Assembly: GCA_937911865.1 (NCBI GenBank)
Contig: CALDSK010000183.1
Location: 1-36,821 of the forward strand
Origin: an uncultured Synechococcus sp.
GTDB taxonomy: Bacteria; Cyanobacteriota; Cyanobacteriia; Phormidesmidales; Phormidesmidaceae
Direction: 5' to 3'
Length of the DNA stretch: 36,821 nucleotides
Below are positions 25,691 to 33,906 of this stretch, piece after piece. Both the position numbers and the translations under genes were made by a program. The notes under the pieces are model-generated. The model was not told the DNA's origin. It did not search any database and saw only the letters and a program-made list of their open reading frames with translations. Position 1 is the first letter of the stretch. Each line of letters opens with the position of its first letter.

Positions 25691-27412
25691 TCAATCCGTT
25701 GATGAGACAGAAGCCGATTTTTGGCAGGCATCGGCTAAAGCCGCGGAATCGCTGAATGAAATGAGCGTGTGTACTTGCCAATCTGCATAGGATTGAGGAT
25801 AGTCACTGCGGTAGTGCCCGCCTCTACTTTCAGTGCGGAATACGGCGCTTTTAAGAATGAGCGCCGCAATTATCAGCAAATTTCCAACCTCGCCCCACAG
25901 CCGTACATCATCCGCGATTACTGTCTTTGGCAAAATCACTGTTTTGCCCGGCTGGAGCTTCAGCACTTGACTAATAGAAAGCTGTTGAAACTCAGCTTGC
26001 CATGCTAAAACCTGAGCGATCGCTAGATCCATCCGCGCCTGATCGCGACTAATACCTGCGTTGCTCCAAATGAGCTGTGGGAGCTGATCTCGCCATCGTG
26101 TCAACTGAGCTTGCCAATCGTCATCAAGTTCAGGGCTGGCTATCTCCACAGCAGCCACCTCAGAGAGTTCTGTCGGTAGCGCCAAGGTCTTGAGCTGCGC
26201 ACCATAGACCAAGCATTCCAACAGCGAATTGCTCGCCAATCGGTTCGCGCCGTGAACGCCCGTACTGGCATTTTCACCCACGGCATACAAATGACCAATC
26301 GTCGTCTCACTGCTGAGATCAGCGGTAATTCCACCCATCCAATAGTGAGCAGCCGGAGAGACTGGAATCGGCTGCTCAAACACATCAACGCCCCAGCGCT
26401 TGCACACCCGAATAATATTGGGGAACCGGTACTGGATGCGTTCAGATGCTATAGGACTTAAATCGAGATAGACAACGGCATCACCCGTCTTTTGCAGATG
26501 GCTAAAGATCGCCCGGCTCACCACATCACGTGGGGCCAGCTCACCGTCCGGATGATAGTCAAACGCAAAGCGCTGTCCTTTTTTATCTAATAGATATGCG
26601 CCTTCTCCTCGAACCGCTTCACTGATCAAAAAGCGCGGTGCACCCGGCACAGTCAGCGCGGTAGGATGAAATTGAAAGAACTCCAAATCTCTTAGCTGAG
26701 CCCCGGCGCGCCAAGCCATCGCTATCCCATCACCGGTACTAGCCGATGGATTTGTTGTCTGCGAAAAGACCTGTCCGCCACCACCAGTCGCAAGTACAAC
26801 CGCCCGCGCCGGAATCCATTGAATTTGAGGACGGCCATCTATTCGCGCTTGAGACAGGCAAATTCCTTTACACTCACCCGCATCCACCCAAAGATCTAGA
26901 GCGAAGGTTTGATTAAAGACCGTGATGTTCTCTTGCTCTAGCACCTTCTGCGCCAGGGTAGAAACAATAGCATGACCTGTGGTGTCAGCGGCGTGCAGCA
27001 CGCGCTTGCGGGAATGAGCTGCCTCTAAGGTCATTGATAGCTGTGGACCTGAGCGATCAAACGCAACGCCTAAGTCCACCAGAGAATCAATACACTGCCG
27101 GGCTTCTTCTACTAGCAGCTCAACCGCCGCTGGCTCGCAGAGTCCTGCGCCAGCCCGCAGCGTGTCCTCAATGTGAAGCGTAGAGGAATCGTCGGGTGCG
27201 ATCGCGGCTGCAATGCCACCCTGCGCCCAGTCACTAGCAGAAATCGCCAGCGTATCTTTGGTTACCAGGGCCACCTTGAAGTGAGCCGGTAAACACAGCG
27301 CCGAATACAGTCCTGCCGCGCCACCACCAACAACCATCACATCGAAGCCATCAGCAGCGTTGGCAGAAGAACCATGAGAATGAGAACGAGCCAACAAAAA
27401 ACGCTCCTGCAA
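25691..27412 (-). CDS. nadB: L-aspartate oxidase
   Basis: The flavoprotein that oxidises L-aspartate to iminoaspartate, the first step of NAD synthesis (with NadA). The FAD-binding dinucleotide fold is VMVVGGGAAGLYSAL (about 25-39). Catalytic-region blocks are SDWAQGGIAAA, GAGLCEPAAVELLVEEA, FFQFHPTAL, SEAVRGEGAYL and HYWMGGITAD. The 573-residue length is slightly long but normal. Translation starts at a TTG: either 27412 or, better by spacing, the TTG at 27397, which has CAGGAG 6 nt upstream. No ATG precedes the FAD motif. It is downstream of psbU on the same strand, separated by a palindromic terminator and a second inverted repeat. Confidence 0.95.
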   Translation of the reverse strand: MQERFLLARSHSHGSSANAADGFDVMVVGGGAAGLYSALCLPAHFKVALVTKDTLAISASDWAQGGIAAAIAPDDSSTLHIEDTLRAGAGLCEPAAVELLVEEARQCIDSLVDLGVAFDRSGPQLSMTLEAAHSRKRVLHAADTTGHAIVSTLAQKVLEQENITVFNQTFALDLWVDAGECKGICLSQARIDGRPQIQWIPARAVVLATGGGGQVFSQTTNPSASTGDGIAMAWRAGAQLRDLEFFQFHPTALTVPGAPRFLISEAVRGEGAYLLDKKGQRFAFDYHPDGELAPRDVVSRAIFSHLQKTGDAVVYLDLSPIASERIQYRFPNIIRVCKRWGVDVFEQPIPVSPAAHYWMGGITADLSSETTIGHLYAVGENASTGVHGANRLASNSLLECLVYGAQLKTLALPTELSEVAAVEIASPELDDDWQAQLTRWRDQLPQLIWSNAGISRDQARMDLAIAQVLAWQAEFQQLSISQVLKLQPGKTVILPKTVIADDVRLWGEVGNLLIIAALILKSAVFRTESRGGHYRSDYPQSYADWQVHTLISFSDSAALADACQKSASVSSTD

Positions 27413-27481
27413 CTAGAAGGAAAATTCAGAGAAGGAAACTTTAGAGAAGGAAAAAACCTTAGTCCACTAGAGCAACTCAAC

Positions 27482-27515
27482 TAGCCAATGCCCTAGTGCA
27501 TTAGGACATTGGCTA
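27482..27515 (-). promoter_or_regulatory. Inverted repeat upstream of nadB (candidate operator)
   Basis: TAGCCAATGCCCTA (27482-27495) and TAGGACATTGGCTA (27502-27515) are complementary at 13 of 14 positions, around GTGCAT. There is no T run, and it is 70-100 nt upstream of nadB, a position suiting a repressor site or a structured leader. The cognate factor is unknown. Confidence 0.5.
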
Positions 27516-27547
27516 TACTCTAGCAGGGACAATGAACACAAAAATAA

Positions 27548-27575
27548 AGCCGTTAGCTAACGTTAGCTAACGGCT
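27548..27575 (-). terminator. Palindromic terminator of psbU
   Basis: A perfect 28-bp palindrome built from two copies of CGTTAGCTAA (27551-27570) with AGC/GCT flanks. On the minus strand it is followed by a T-rich stretch (about 27547-27536). It lies 70-100 nt after the psbU stop. Confidence 0.8.
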
Positions 27576-27643
27576 GATCTGTCGTTGTCAGTTAGGCCCA
27601 GTAGATCTAGTTGGCCCAGCTACGTTCAAGTGCCAACAGCTCA

Positions 27644-28108
27644 TTACTTATAAACACCATTGTTGAAGCGGTCTGCACCTTCTACCAAAGCAGGATCGGG
27701 TGCAGAAATGGTAAAGATGTCCATATTCTTCTGCAGGCGATCGCGCTCTACTGCGCTTAGGCCATCAATATCTAGGATATCGTCAACATTGTCGTAAGGT
27801 GCGTTAGAAACGACTTTGCCAGCAATCGTTGGGTAAAGACCGCGAAACTTTCTGAAAGATGCAATGTTGGTGTTATTGACATCAATCTTGTTGCCATACT
27901 CTGTAGCCAGCTTGTCATCTACAGAGTTGCGAAGCTCCCTACCGCCTGAATTCGCCACCAGCGTCATGCCGCCAGCTGTATTCATTGCACGGACTGCCAC
28001 CGAACTAACCGCTGCCGATGCGGGCTGCGCAGCTCCAAAGAGCATTGAACTCCCAAAGAGGACGACCGCAATTAGCGCACCCAATACTTGTCTCATGCCT
28101 CGTTTCAT
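27644..28108 (-). CDS. psbU: Photosystem II 12 kDa extrinsic protein
   Basis: PsbU is a lumenal extrinsic subunit that stabilises the Mn4CaO5 oxygen-evolving cluster of cyanobacterial and red algal PSII. From the ATG at 28108 it has 154 residues: a signal peptide (1 to about 32, ending QPASA) and a mature helix-hairpin-helix protein with NVDDILDIDGLSAVERDRL. The segments SFRKFRGLYPTIAGKVV and the N-terminal ELRNSVDDKLA are characteristic. The frame extends upstream to about 28174 but adds non-conserved residues, so the MKRGMRQ start is preferred. It has its own terminator. Confidence 0.97.
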   Translation of the reverse strand: MKRGMRQVLGALIAVVLFGSSMLFGAAQPASAAVSSVAVRAMNTAGGMTLVANSGGRELRNSVDDKLATEYGNKIDVNNTNIASFRKFRGLYPTIAGKVVSNAPYDNVDDILDIDGLSAVERDRLQKNMDIFTISAPDPALVEGADRFNNGVYK

Positions 28109-28256
28109 CCGCTCAAAACCTCTTATTAATCTACTCTCAGCATATGCATAGAGGATATCATTTTTGCGGAACACCAGCAGCGTAACCAGTGCTATATATC
28201 GCTATACGGAACTCACGATCCGCAGACAGAGAATAACGAATGACGCTAGCCAACAA

Positions 28257-29285
28257 TCAATAGTCAGGTGAGGCATCCTCGTTTTGACGCTCGTAGGCGC
28301 CCAAAAATCGCTCTAGATCAGAAAAAGCACAGCCATGGGTAATCAGCGGATGCTCGTAGCCTTTTAAGTTCACGGAGTAGCGTTTAAATGTCTGCTCACT
28401 AACGCCTAGCTGCTCTAGAGCGGCGTAAGTAGTTTCACCCACCGAAATATCTAGGCCCAGCTGCTTGGTCGAGCTTTCAAATCGAAAAGCCGCGTTGACA
28501 GTGTCTCCAAGCGGCGTGTAGTCGGGGCGATCGCTACTACCGGCGTTGCCCACCATGGCATAGCCCGTATTTAGCCCAGCCCCAATGCGCAGCGGGAAAG
28601 GCAGCGGAAACTCTTTGTGGAGCTGACTGGTCATCCGATTTAGCTCACTGACCGCTTTTGAAATTTGCAGCATAGACTGCGGCGTCACTTCTTGCTTACC
28701 GTGAATCCATACAGCCATCACAGCATCGCCAATATACTTGTCGACCCAGCTACCATAGTCATTGATGATCTCTCCAGCATAGCGAAACCAGGTGCCAATC
28801 GCTTCAGAAAGGACCTTTTCATCTAGCTTGCGAGTCATGACGGTGTAATCGCGAATGTCGACCACCAGAACTGAAATCAAGCGCCGTACGTGAAGCGCTG
28901 CGGTTGCAGGAAAGTTTTGATTTTCGCCATAATCACCGCTCCCTACCGTTTGTAGTGCGGGGCAGTAGAATTTAAGCTCCGTTTGACCGAAGGTAATAGC
29001 GTCGCCACTGTGCAAGGTCACAGGTACGCTGACCCGTCTGCCATTGAGAAAAGAGCCGTTGCGACTGCCTAAATCAATCAGGTAGTACTCGCCGGTATCC
29101 ATACATTGAAGCATGGCATGATTGCGAGATATCCAGCGATCGCCCAGAACAAAATTGTTGTCGTCGCTACGCCCTACGGTCCAACAGTTATTACCAGCTA
29201 ACGGTAGGTACCGTTGACTGGCATCCGTTTTGAGCACCAGACAGGGGCCTAGTTGTGGAGTGTCAGGAGTTGCCACAGCTACCAA
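28257..29285 (-). CDS. FHA domain-class III adenylate cyclase
   Basis: A 342-residue cytosolic cyclase. The FHA domain (about 34-108) has the phosphothreonine-binding signature: GRS (38-40), RNH (54-56) and GSRNGSFLNG (73-82). The class III catalytic domain (about 134-330) has metal aspartates at Asp143 (VVDIRDYT) and Asp187 (KYIGDAVMAVW), with Lys183 for purine recognition. PDYTPLGDTVNAAFRFES supplies the second specificity Asp and the transition-state Asn/Arg. These residues favour ATP over GTP, so the product should be cAMP. The FHA domain suggests control by Ser/Thr phosphorylation. The start is a TTG (29285). A Synechocystis cyclase with the same layout is known. A small hairpin (29313-29338) lies upstream. 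Confidence 0.93.
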   Translation of the reverse strand: MVAVATPDTPQLGPCLVLKTDASQRYLPLAGNNCWTVGRSDDNNFVLGDRWISRNHAMLQCMDTGEYYLIDLGSRNGSFLNGRRVSVPVTLHSGDAITFGQTELKFYCPALQTVGSGDYGENQNFPATAALHVRRLISVLVVDIRDYTVMTRKLDEKVLSEAIGTWFRYAGEIINDYGSWVDKYIGDAVMAVWIHGKQEVTPQSMLQISKAVSELNRMTSQLHKEFPLPFPLRIGAGLNTGYAMVGNAGSSDRPDYTPLGDTVNAAFRFESSTKQLGLDISVGETTYAALEQLGVSEQTFKRYSVNLKGYEHPLITHGCAFSDLERFLGAYERQNEDASPDY

Positions 29286-29884
29286 TAGATGACTTATTTA
29301 TTTAATAGAATTGGCCATATTGCTTAGTAATATGGGCCGCTACCAGACGATTCTTGAAAGGGCACCCGCAAGCAAACAATAAAGCAAAGCTCTAAGGTAA
29401 GCAAAAAGGGAGTTAAGCAAAGAAATGTAAGCAAGGTAGCCTACAGGCAGAAACACACCGCACGCAAAGACCGCACGCAAAGAGAGCTGATAGCCAAGGC
29501 TAGCTTTTGCCAAATAATCAGACGTAGGGTGCTTCGTATCACTACTCAATAGAGTGCCCTACTTGAATACTGGCTACAGCCTATAGTCATATCCGCGTTC
29601 ACACCAACGTGATTCTACGGAATGCCTGAGAATTCAAAATAGACACTAGCATAGTCACTTTTGCAGCGATATGCTCATAATTACGCACAGGTATCTACGC
29701 ATTCCGGCAAAATTACGTCTAAAACATACATAAAATATGTAAAGAGGCGATGAATACACTGCCTACATTATGCTTCAAGCGTTAAGCGAAAGACATCAGC
29801 AATTGTTAACATCAACAGCACAAAAGGCAGGGAGGCTGAAATCAGTTAAGGGCTGAGGGAAGAGATCAGGTGCGCAGCGATACA
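29286..29884. other. 600-bp intergenic region
   Basis: No convincing gene. It contains a hairpin at 29313-29338 (GGCCATATT/AATATGGGCC with one bulge) upstream of the cyclase, and a perfect 13-bp tandem duplication at 29458-29483. A 69-codon hydrophobic minus-strand ORF (29340-29549) begins only with TTG and is not supported. Confidence 0.5.
29458..29483. repeat. 13-bp tandem duplication
   Basis: CCGCACGCAAAGA is repeated perfectly at 29458-29470 and 29471-29483 in the intergenic region upstream of the cyclase. Confidence 0.8.
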
Positions 29885-30682
29885 TCAAGCCAGAATAGCA
29901 GCGGCGAAAAACAGGCTATCTACCAGAATCGTACTGAGCACTGCGCCGCTAAAGGCCCACCACTTGGCATCGGCTGAGCGTAGCGGAATCGTACCTAACA
30001 TGACCAACAAGGACAGCAGCACAATCGCACAGCCTACCCCCTGATAGGTCTCCATTCTGAGCAAGGCGCTATGCAAAATGCTGCCTGCTTCGCTTGGCGG
30101 ACTGATCATAAGTGCTCGCCAGTAAGGGATCAGCCCGACACAGTAAAAATAAAGGTCTGTAATTGCTGTGCCTAGCAGAGAGCCTAGATAAAAGTAATTG
30201 CCAATCTTTGCTTTGCCATACCACATCAAAACCAGTACCATCGGCAGCCCCAAGGATTCTATGGGGAGATGGACATAGGGATCCCAGCGAAACCAGCCCC
30301 AGTAGATGGCACCAGCCATCCAGGTCCAGCTAAATCCGATGACCAAATCGCCCCAGAGCTCGGTTTTTGCCTGATTGAGCAAACGCCATCCAAGTAGCAA
30401 CCAGGCGGCTGTAAGCGCGAGACTAAAAGTAGGAAAAGCTCTTACCAGAGGTGCTTGAACGAAAACAGGTACCGCTACTAGAAACGCGGCCGCAGCCAGC
30501 GCCTTACCTCTATGAGTACGAAAGCTGTCAATCAGCCAATGAGAAGCAAACCAGGCAAGCGAAGATTGATCAGCGCCGATCCCCACACTACTGTTGGGCT
30601 CGTGCGTTAAAGGCGCTTCATTAGAAATCTGCAAAGTCTCAAAATCCTTGATGTGTCGCGTGGTTTGATGAAGAACTTGCAA
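29885..30682 (-). CDS. DUF3120 integral membrane protein
   Basis: A 265-residue membrane protein matching the DUF3120 family of cyanobacteria and plastids; function unknown. After a polar N-terminus (about 1-55), five to six hydrophobic helices follow (e.g. ALAAAAFLVAVPVFVQAPLV, LALTAAWLLLGW, GIVL-type helices near the end). A conserved loop has GAIYWGWFRWDPYVHLPIES. The start is a TTG at 30682; no ATG occurs before the first helix. A later GTG (Val in NSSVGIG, about residue 33) is a possible alternative. It stands alone between two long intergenic regions. Confidence 0.85.
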   Translation of the reverse strand: MQVLHQTTRHIKDFETLQISNEAPLTHEPNSSVGIGADQSSLAWFASHWLIDSFRTHRGKALAAAAFLVAVPVFVQAPLVRAFPTFSLALTAAWLLLGWRLLNQAKTELWGDLVIGFSWTWMAGAIYWGWFRWDPYVHLPIESLGLPMVLVLMWYGKAKIGNYFYLGSLLGTAITDLYFYCVGLIPYWRALMISPPSEAGSILHSALLRMETYQGVGCAIVLLSLLVMLGTIPLRSADAKWWAFSGAVLSTILVDSLFFAAAILA

Positions 30683-31198
30683 GACTTTTCTGAGATGACT
30701 TAACTGTTCTTAACATAACACGATTTTTGGGTCTGTGGCCGCAGGCCGGGAGATCTAAATGGATGAAATCTCTGTGCTATTTTCTGTGCTATTTATAGCT
30801 GTGTTATCTTCGGGCTTCTTTGGTTCTGATTTTTGAACGCTGCTTCTGTAAGGGGGCCTGTCTCGACCGAAATTGGTCAGAAACACAAGAAAGAATGTTT
30901 TATCTCTGTAGAGTCTACCGGGTGAGTAGGACGATCTGGCAATCAACTTAACGCAGTCTTTACAGTGTTGTGCAAAATGATTCCTAGGGTCAGGTCACGC
31001 GGTTGTATAGAATAACGCCGTAGCGGGTTGACATCGGTGAAAGTTGCGGAATTTTCGTGCAATTTAGCCCGTACGGTTTGACGTGTGAAATGTTCTGAGG
31101 CAACCGCTAATTCGCGGTAAGGATTACATAGAGGAAGGAATTATCTATAGCTATATTATGTTGACAACCATAGTCGCTTGGGGCGCTAGCTCGGCTCG
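30683..31198. other. Divergent DUF3120/uppP intergenic region
   Basis: 516 bases with no supported gene. A 12-bp tandem duplication (TCTGTGCTATTT, 30771-30794) is followed by a further partial copy. A TTGACA at 31028-31033 on the plus strand is a possible -35 for uppP, but its -10 is poor. No strong hairpin is seen. Confidence 0.45.
30771..30794. repeat. 12-bp tandem duplication
   Basis: TCTGTGCTATTT is repeated perfectly at 30771-30782 and 30783-30794, about 90-110 nt upstream of the DUF3120 gene. Confidence 0.8.
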
Positions 31199-32116
31199 AT
31201 GGGAGTATTGTTCATGTTAGGCACAATGCCCATTAGCTGGCCGCTGCTGGCTGTAGTAGCCGATGCATCGGACCAAACAATCACGCTATTTCGAGCCATC
31301 GTGATTGGCATCGTGCAGGGCCTTACCGAGTTTTTACCTATCAGCAGTACGGCGCATGTCAAGGTGGTGCCGGTGGTGCTGGGCTGGGGCGCTCCGGGCG
31401 TGTCGTTTACGGCGGTGATTCAGCTGGGCAGCGTGGCGGCCTGTCTGGGGTATTTCTGGAGCGATTTGTCTACGGTGACAGTCAAGTTTCTGAATGCGCT
31501 GCTGGCACAGCGATTTGACTCGGATGACTTTCGGCTGGGGTTAGGTATTTTGCTAGGGACGCTGCCGATTGTAGTGGTGGGTCTGTATCTGAAAATTTTT
31601 GTAGGTGAGGCCTACGAAAAATCTATCATTCGCTCCACAGCGGCGATCGCCATTACCTCCATTGTGATGGCGATTTTACTGGCGATCGCAGAACTTATCG
31701 GCAAACGAAAGCGTGATTTTGCCAAGCTGGGACTGTCTGACGGAGTGCTAGTTGGCATTGCGCAGGCCTTTGCCTTGGTTCCTGGCGCATCTCGCTCGGG
31801 ATCGACATTAACGGCTGGGCTATTTGCAGGCCTAAAGAGGGAGACCGCGGCCAGATTCTCCTTTCTGCTAGGCATGCCAGCGATTCTGATCTCGGGTCTC
31901 GTTTCTATTACGGATGTTGTGGGTTCAGATAGTGCGGTGGAAATCGTTCCACTGTTAGGTGGGCTAGCCGCAGCGGTCGTATCTTCTTATGCCGCAATTG
32001 CCTGGCTGATTGAGTTTCTAAAGCAGCACAGCACCTGGGTATTTGTGTGGTACCGTTTGGCGTTTGGCGTGGTGATCTTGATTGCGATCGCGACAAGAAG
32101 CATTCAAAATATATAG
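31199..32116 (+). CDS. uppP: Undecaprenyl-diphosphatase
   Basis: The UppP/BacA membrane phosphatase that recycles undecaprenyl pyrophosphate to the monophosphate carrier for peptidoglycan and polysaccharide export; overexpression gives bacitracin resistance. The 305-residue protein has seven to eight hydrophobic helices. Active-site block 1 is IVQGLTEFLPISSTAHV (about 38-54), close to the usual EGLTEFLPVSSTGH; block 2 is VPGASRSGSTLTAGL (about 197-211). Both are complete. The ATG at 31199 gives a short hydrophobic leader (GTMPISWPLLAVVADA) before the core. It is followed 100 nt later by the radical SAM gene on the same strand. Confidence 0.95.
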   Translation: MGVLFMLGTMPISWPLLAVVADASDQTITLFRAIVIGIVQGLTEFLPISSTAHVKVVPVVLGWGAPGVSFTAVIQLGSVAACLGYFWSDLSTVTVKFLNALLAQRFDSDDFRLGLGILLGTLPIVVVGLYLKIFVGEAYEKSIIRSTAAIAITSIVMAILLAIAELIGKRKRDFAKLGLSDGVLVGIAQAFALVPGASRSGSTLTAGLFAGLKRETAARFSFLLGMPAILISGLVSITDVVGSDSAVEIVPLLGGLAAAVVSSYAAIAWLIEFLKQHSTWVFVWYRLAFGVVILIAIATRSIQNI

Positions 32117-32216
32117 AAGACTTTCTTGATGTGCAGAAAGCTCTCAGAGAAAGATCTAAGACGCTTCACACGCTCTAAACACGCAATCATCCCAAACCGC
32201 CCATGCCGAAGCACTC

Positions 32217-33626
32217 ATGACTGATCGCAGCACCTTACCGACCACTCGCATTTCACCGGCCAAGATCACCAGTGTCGTCCCTGGCTCGATTGCAGAAGAA
32301 ATCGGCTTTGAGGCAGGCGATCGGCTAGTAGCGGTTAATGGTCAACGGCCCCGCGATCTGATCGACTATCGCTTTCTGTGTGCTGATGAGGTGCTGGACT
32401 TAGAAGTGTTAGACAGTAAAGGCGCTACCCACAGCATAGAGGTTGAAAAAGACTATGACGAGAAGCTAGGACTAGAGTTTGAAACGGCTCTGTTTGATGG
32501 ATTAATACAGTGCGTCAATCGCTGCCCGTTTTGCTTTATCGATCAGCAGCCGCCAGGTAAGCGAGAAACGCTGTACTTAAAAGATGACGACTATCGGCTG
32601 AGCTTTTTATACGGCAGCTATCTGACGCTGACTAATATTCCACCTGCTGAGTGGGATCGCATTGCCAAGCTGCGACTGTCCCCGCTGTATGTATCCGTAC
32701 ATGCAACTGAGCCTGAAGTGCGATCGCGTCTGTTGAAAAACGATCGCGCCGCTAAAATTATCGACCACCTAGCCTGGTTCCAGCAGCACCGCCTACAGAT
32801 TCACGCCCAAGTCGTTGTCTGCCCCGGCATCAACGACGGACCTCACCTGGAGCGAACCCTAAGAGACCTCGCCAGCTTCCACACTGGAGACACCCCAGCC
32901 GTCATTTCTGCGGCGGTGGTCCCCGTTGGGCTGACCCGCTTCCGCCCAGACGAAGATGAACTCATCCCTGTCACCACCGAAAAAGCACAGGAGGTGATCG
33001 CCCAAGTTCAAGCGATTCAGGCAGACTTCCAGACCGAACTGGGGACAACATTTGCCTGGCTCGCCGACGAATGGTTCTTGATTGGACGGCAAAACTTACC
33101 CCCCGAAAGTCACTACGAATCGTATCCCCAAATCGGTAATGGTGTGGGCTCTATTCGGCTGTTTTTAAAGGAATTCGATGAGATTGCCGCCAACTTACCG
33201 GAAAAAGTGGAGACGCCTCGTACGTTTACATGGGTGGTTGGGAACGCAGTTGAGCATGCTTTTGCGCCAATGGTTGACCGACTAAATCAAATTGAAGGGC
33301 TCACCGTTAACATGGCTGCTATCAACAGTCACTACTGGGGGCAGGCAATTACAGTGACTGGCCTGCTCACAGGTCAAGACATCCTAACGCAGCTGTCTGC
33401 ACAGGCCGCTGAGGGGACCACTTTAGGAGATGGCATACTACTCCCATCTCTTATGCTGAAACAGAGTGACAGTCAGCTTGCAGAGGAAACCTATTTCCTT
33501 GACGACATGTCTCTAGCAGAGCTTGAATATAAACTAAACTGTTTAGTATTATCGGTACAAGGACTGCCTGAACTCGTGTCGCTATGTACACAGCCCAGGA
33601 CGCTTTCGACCGAGCTTGCCATATAA
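32217..33626 (+). CDS. Cyanobacterial radical SAM/PDZ protein (TIGR03279, DUF512)
   Basis: A 469-residue protein with a PDZ-like N-terminus (about 12-60: ITSVVPGSIAEEIGFEAGD) and a radical SAM cluster motif CVNRCPFCF (Cys99, Cys103, Cys106, i.e. CxxxCxxC). A DUF512 region follows (YLTLTNIPPAEWDRI, LYVSVHATEPEVR). This is the architecture of the cyanobacterial family called putative FeS-containing oxidoreductase (TIGR03279). Its substrate is unknown. The C-terminus (about 330-440) contains VGNAVEHAFAPMVDRL and ends with FLDDMSLAELEYKLN. The fold and conserved cysteines are intact, and the start is an ATG at 32217. Confidence 0.92.
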   Translation: MTDRSTLPTTRISPAKITSVVPGSIAEEIGFEAGDRLVAVNGQRPRDLIDYRFLCADEVLDLEVLDSKGATHSIEVEKDYDEKLGLEFETALFDGLIQCVNRCPFCFIDQQPPGKRETLYLKDDDYRLSFLYGSYLTLTNIPPAEWDRIAKLRLSPLYVSVHATEPEVRSRLLKNDRAAKIIDHLAWFQQHRLQIHAQVVVCPGINDGPHLERTLRDLASFHTGDTPAVISAAVVPVGLTRFRPDEDELIPVTTEKAQEVIAQVQAIQADFQTELGTTFAWLADEWFLIGRQNLPPESHYESYPQIGNGVGSIRLFLKEFDEIAANLPEKVETPRTFTWVVGNAVEHAFAPMVDRLNQIEGLTVNMAAINSHYWGQAITVTGLLTGQDILTQLSAQAAEGTTLGDGILLPSLMLKQSDSQLAEETYFLDDMSLAELEYKLNCLVLSVQGLPELVSLCTQPRTLSTELAI

Positions 33627-33720
33627 ACCCGACGTGGATACAGCCAAACTGCGCCTAGAGCGTCAACAGTGGCAGCTAACAGCGAAAAACAGGCCAAGGT
33701 ACCGTAAAATTCGCGGAGCC

Positions 33721-33746
33721 AAATCCATTGAGGAAAATCCATTGAG
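33721..33746. repeat. 14-bp tandem duplication
   Basis: AAATCCATTGAG occurs at 33721-33732 and 33735-33746 (unit 14 bp), in the intergenic region between the radical SAM gene and the TolC-like gene. That region (33627-33906) contains no other feature I can support. Confidence 0.8.
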
Positions 33747-33906
33747 CCTCATCGCTTAGTCCGCTAAGCTTGACGGTGGCTGCCAGAAAAAGAGTCCCTA
33801 CAGTTCAGTAAATATACTGAGAAAATACGCCGAACCCCTCACCTTTTTAAACGCTTCTTCTGTTTGTACTAGACATTCTTAAACTCCCATTGAAGTCATC
33901 TGTCCT

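Noticed and set aside
29340..29549. 69-codon hydrophobic minus-strand ORF
   Set aside because: It starts only with TTG, has no Shine-Dalgarno, and overlaps a 13-bp tandem duplication that distorts its reading. Hydrophobicity alone is weak evidence.
30755..30946. 63-codon minus-strand ORF upstream of DUF3120
   Set aside because: Its C-terminal codons come from the 12-bp tandem duplication (NSTENSTE-like repeat), and there is no ribosome site or recognisable domain.
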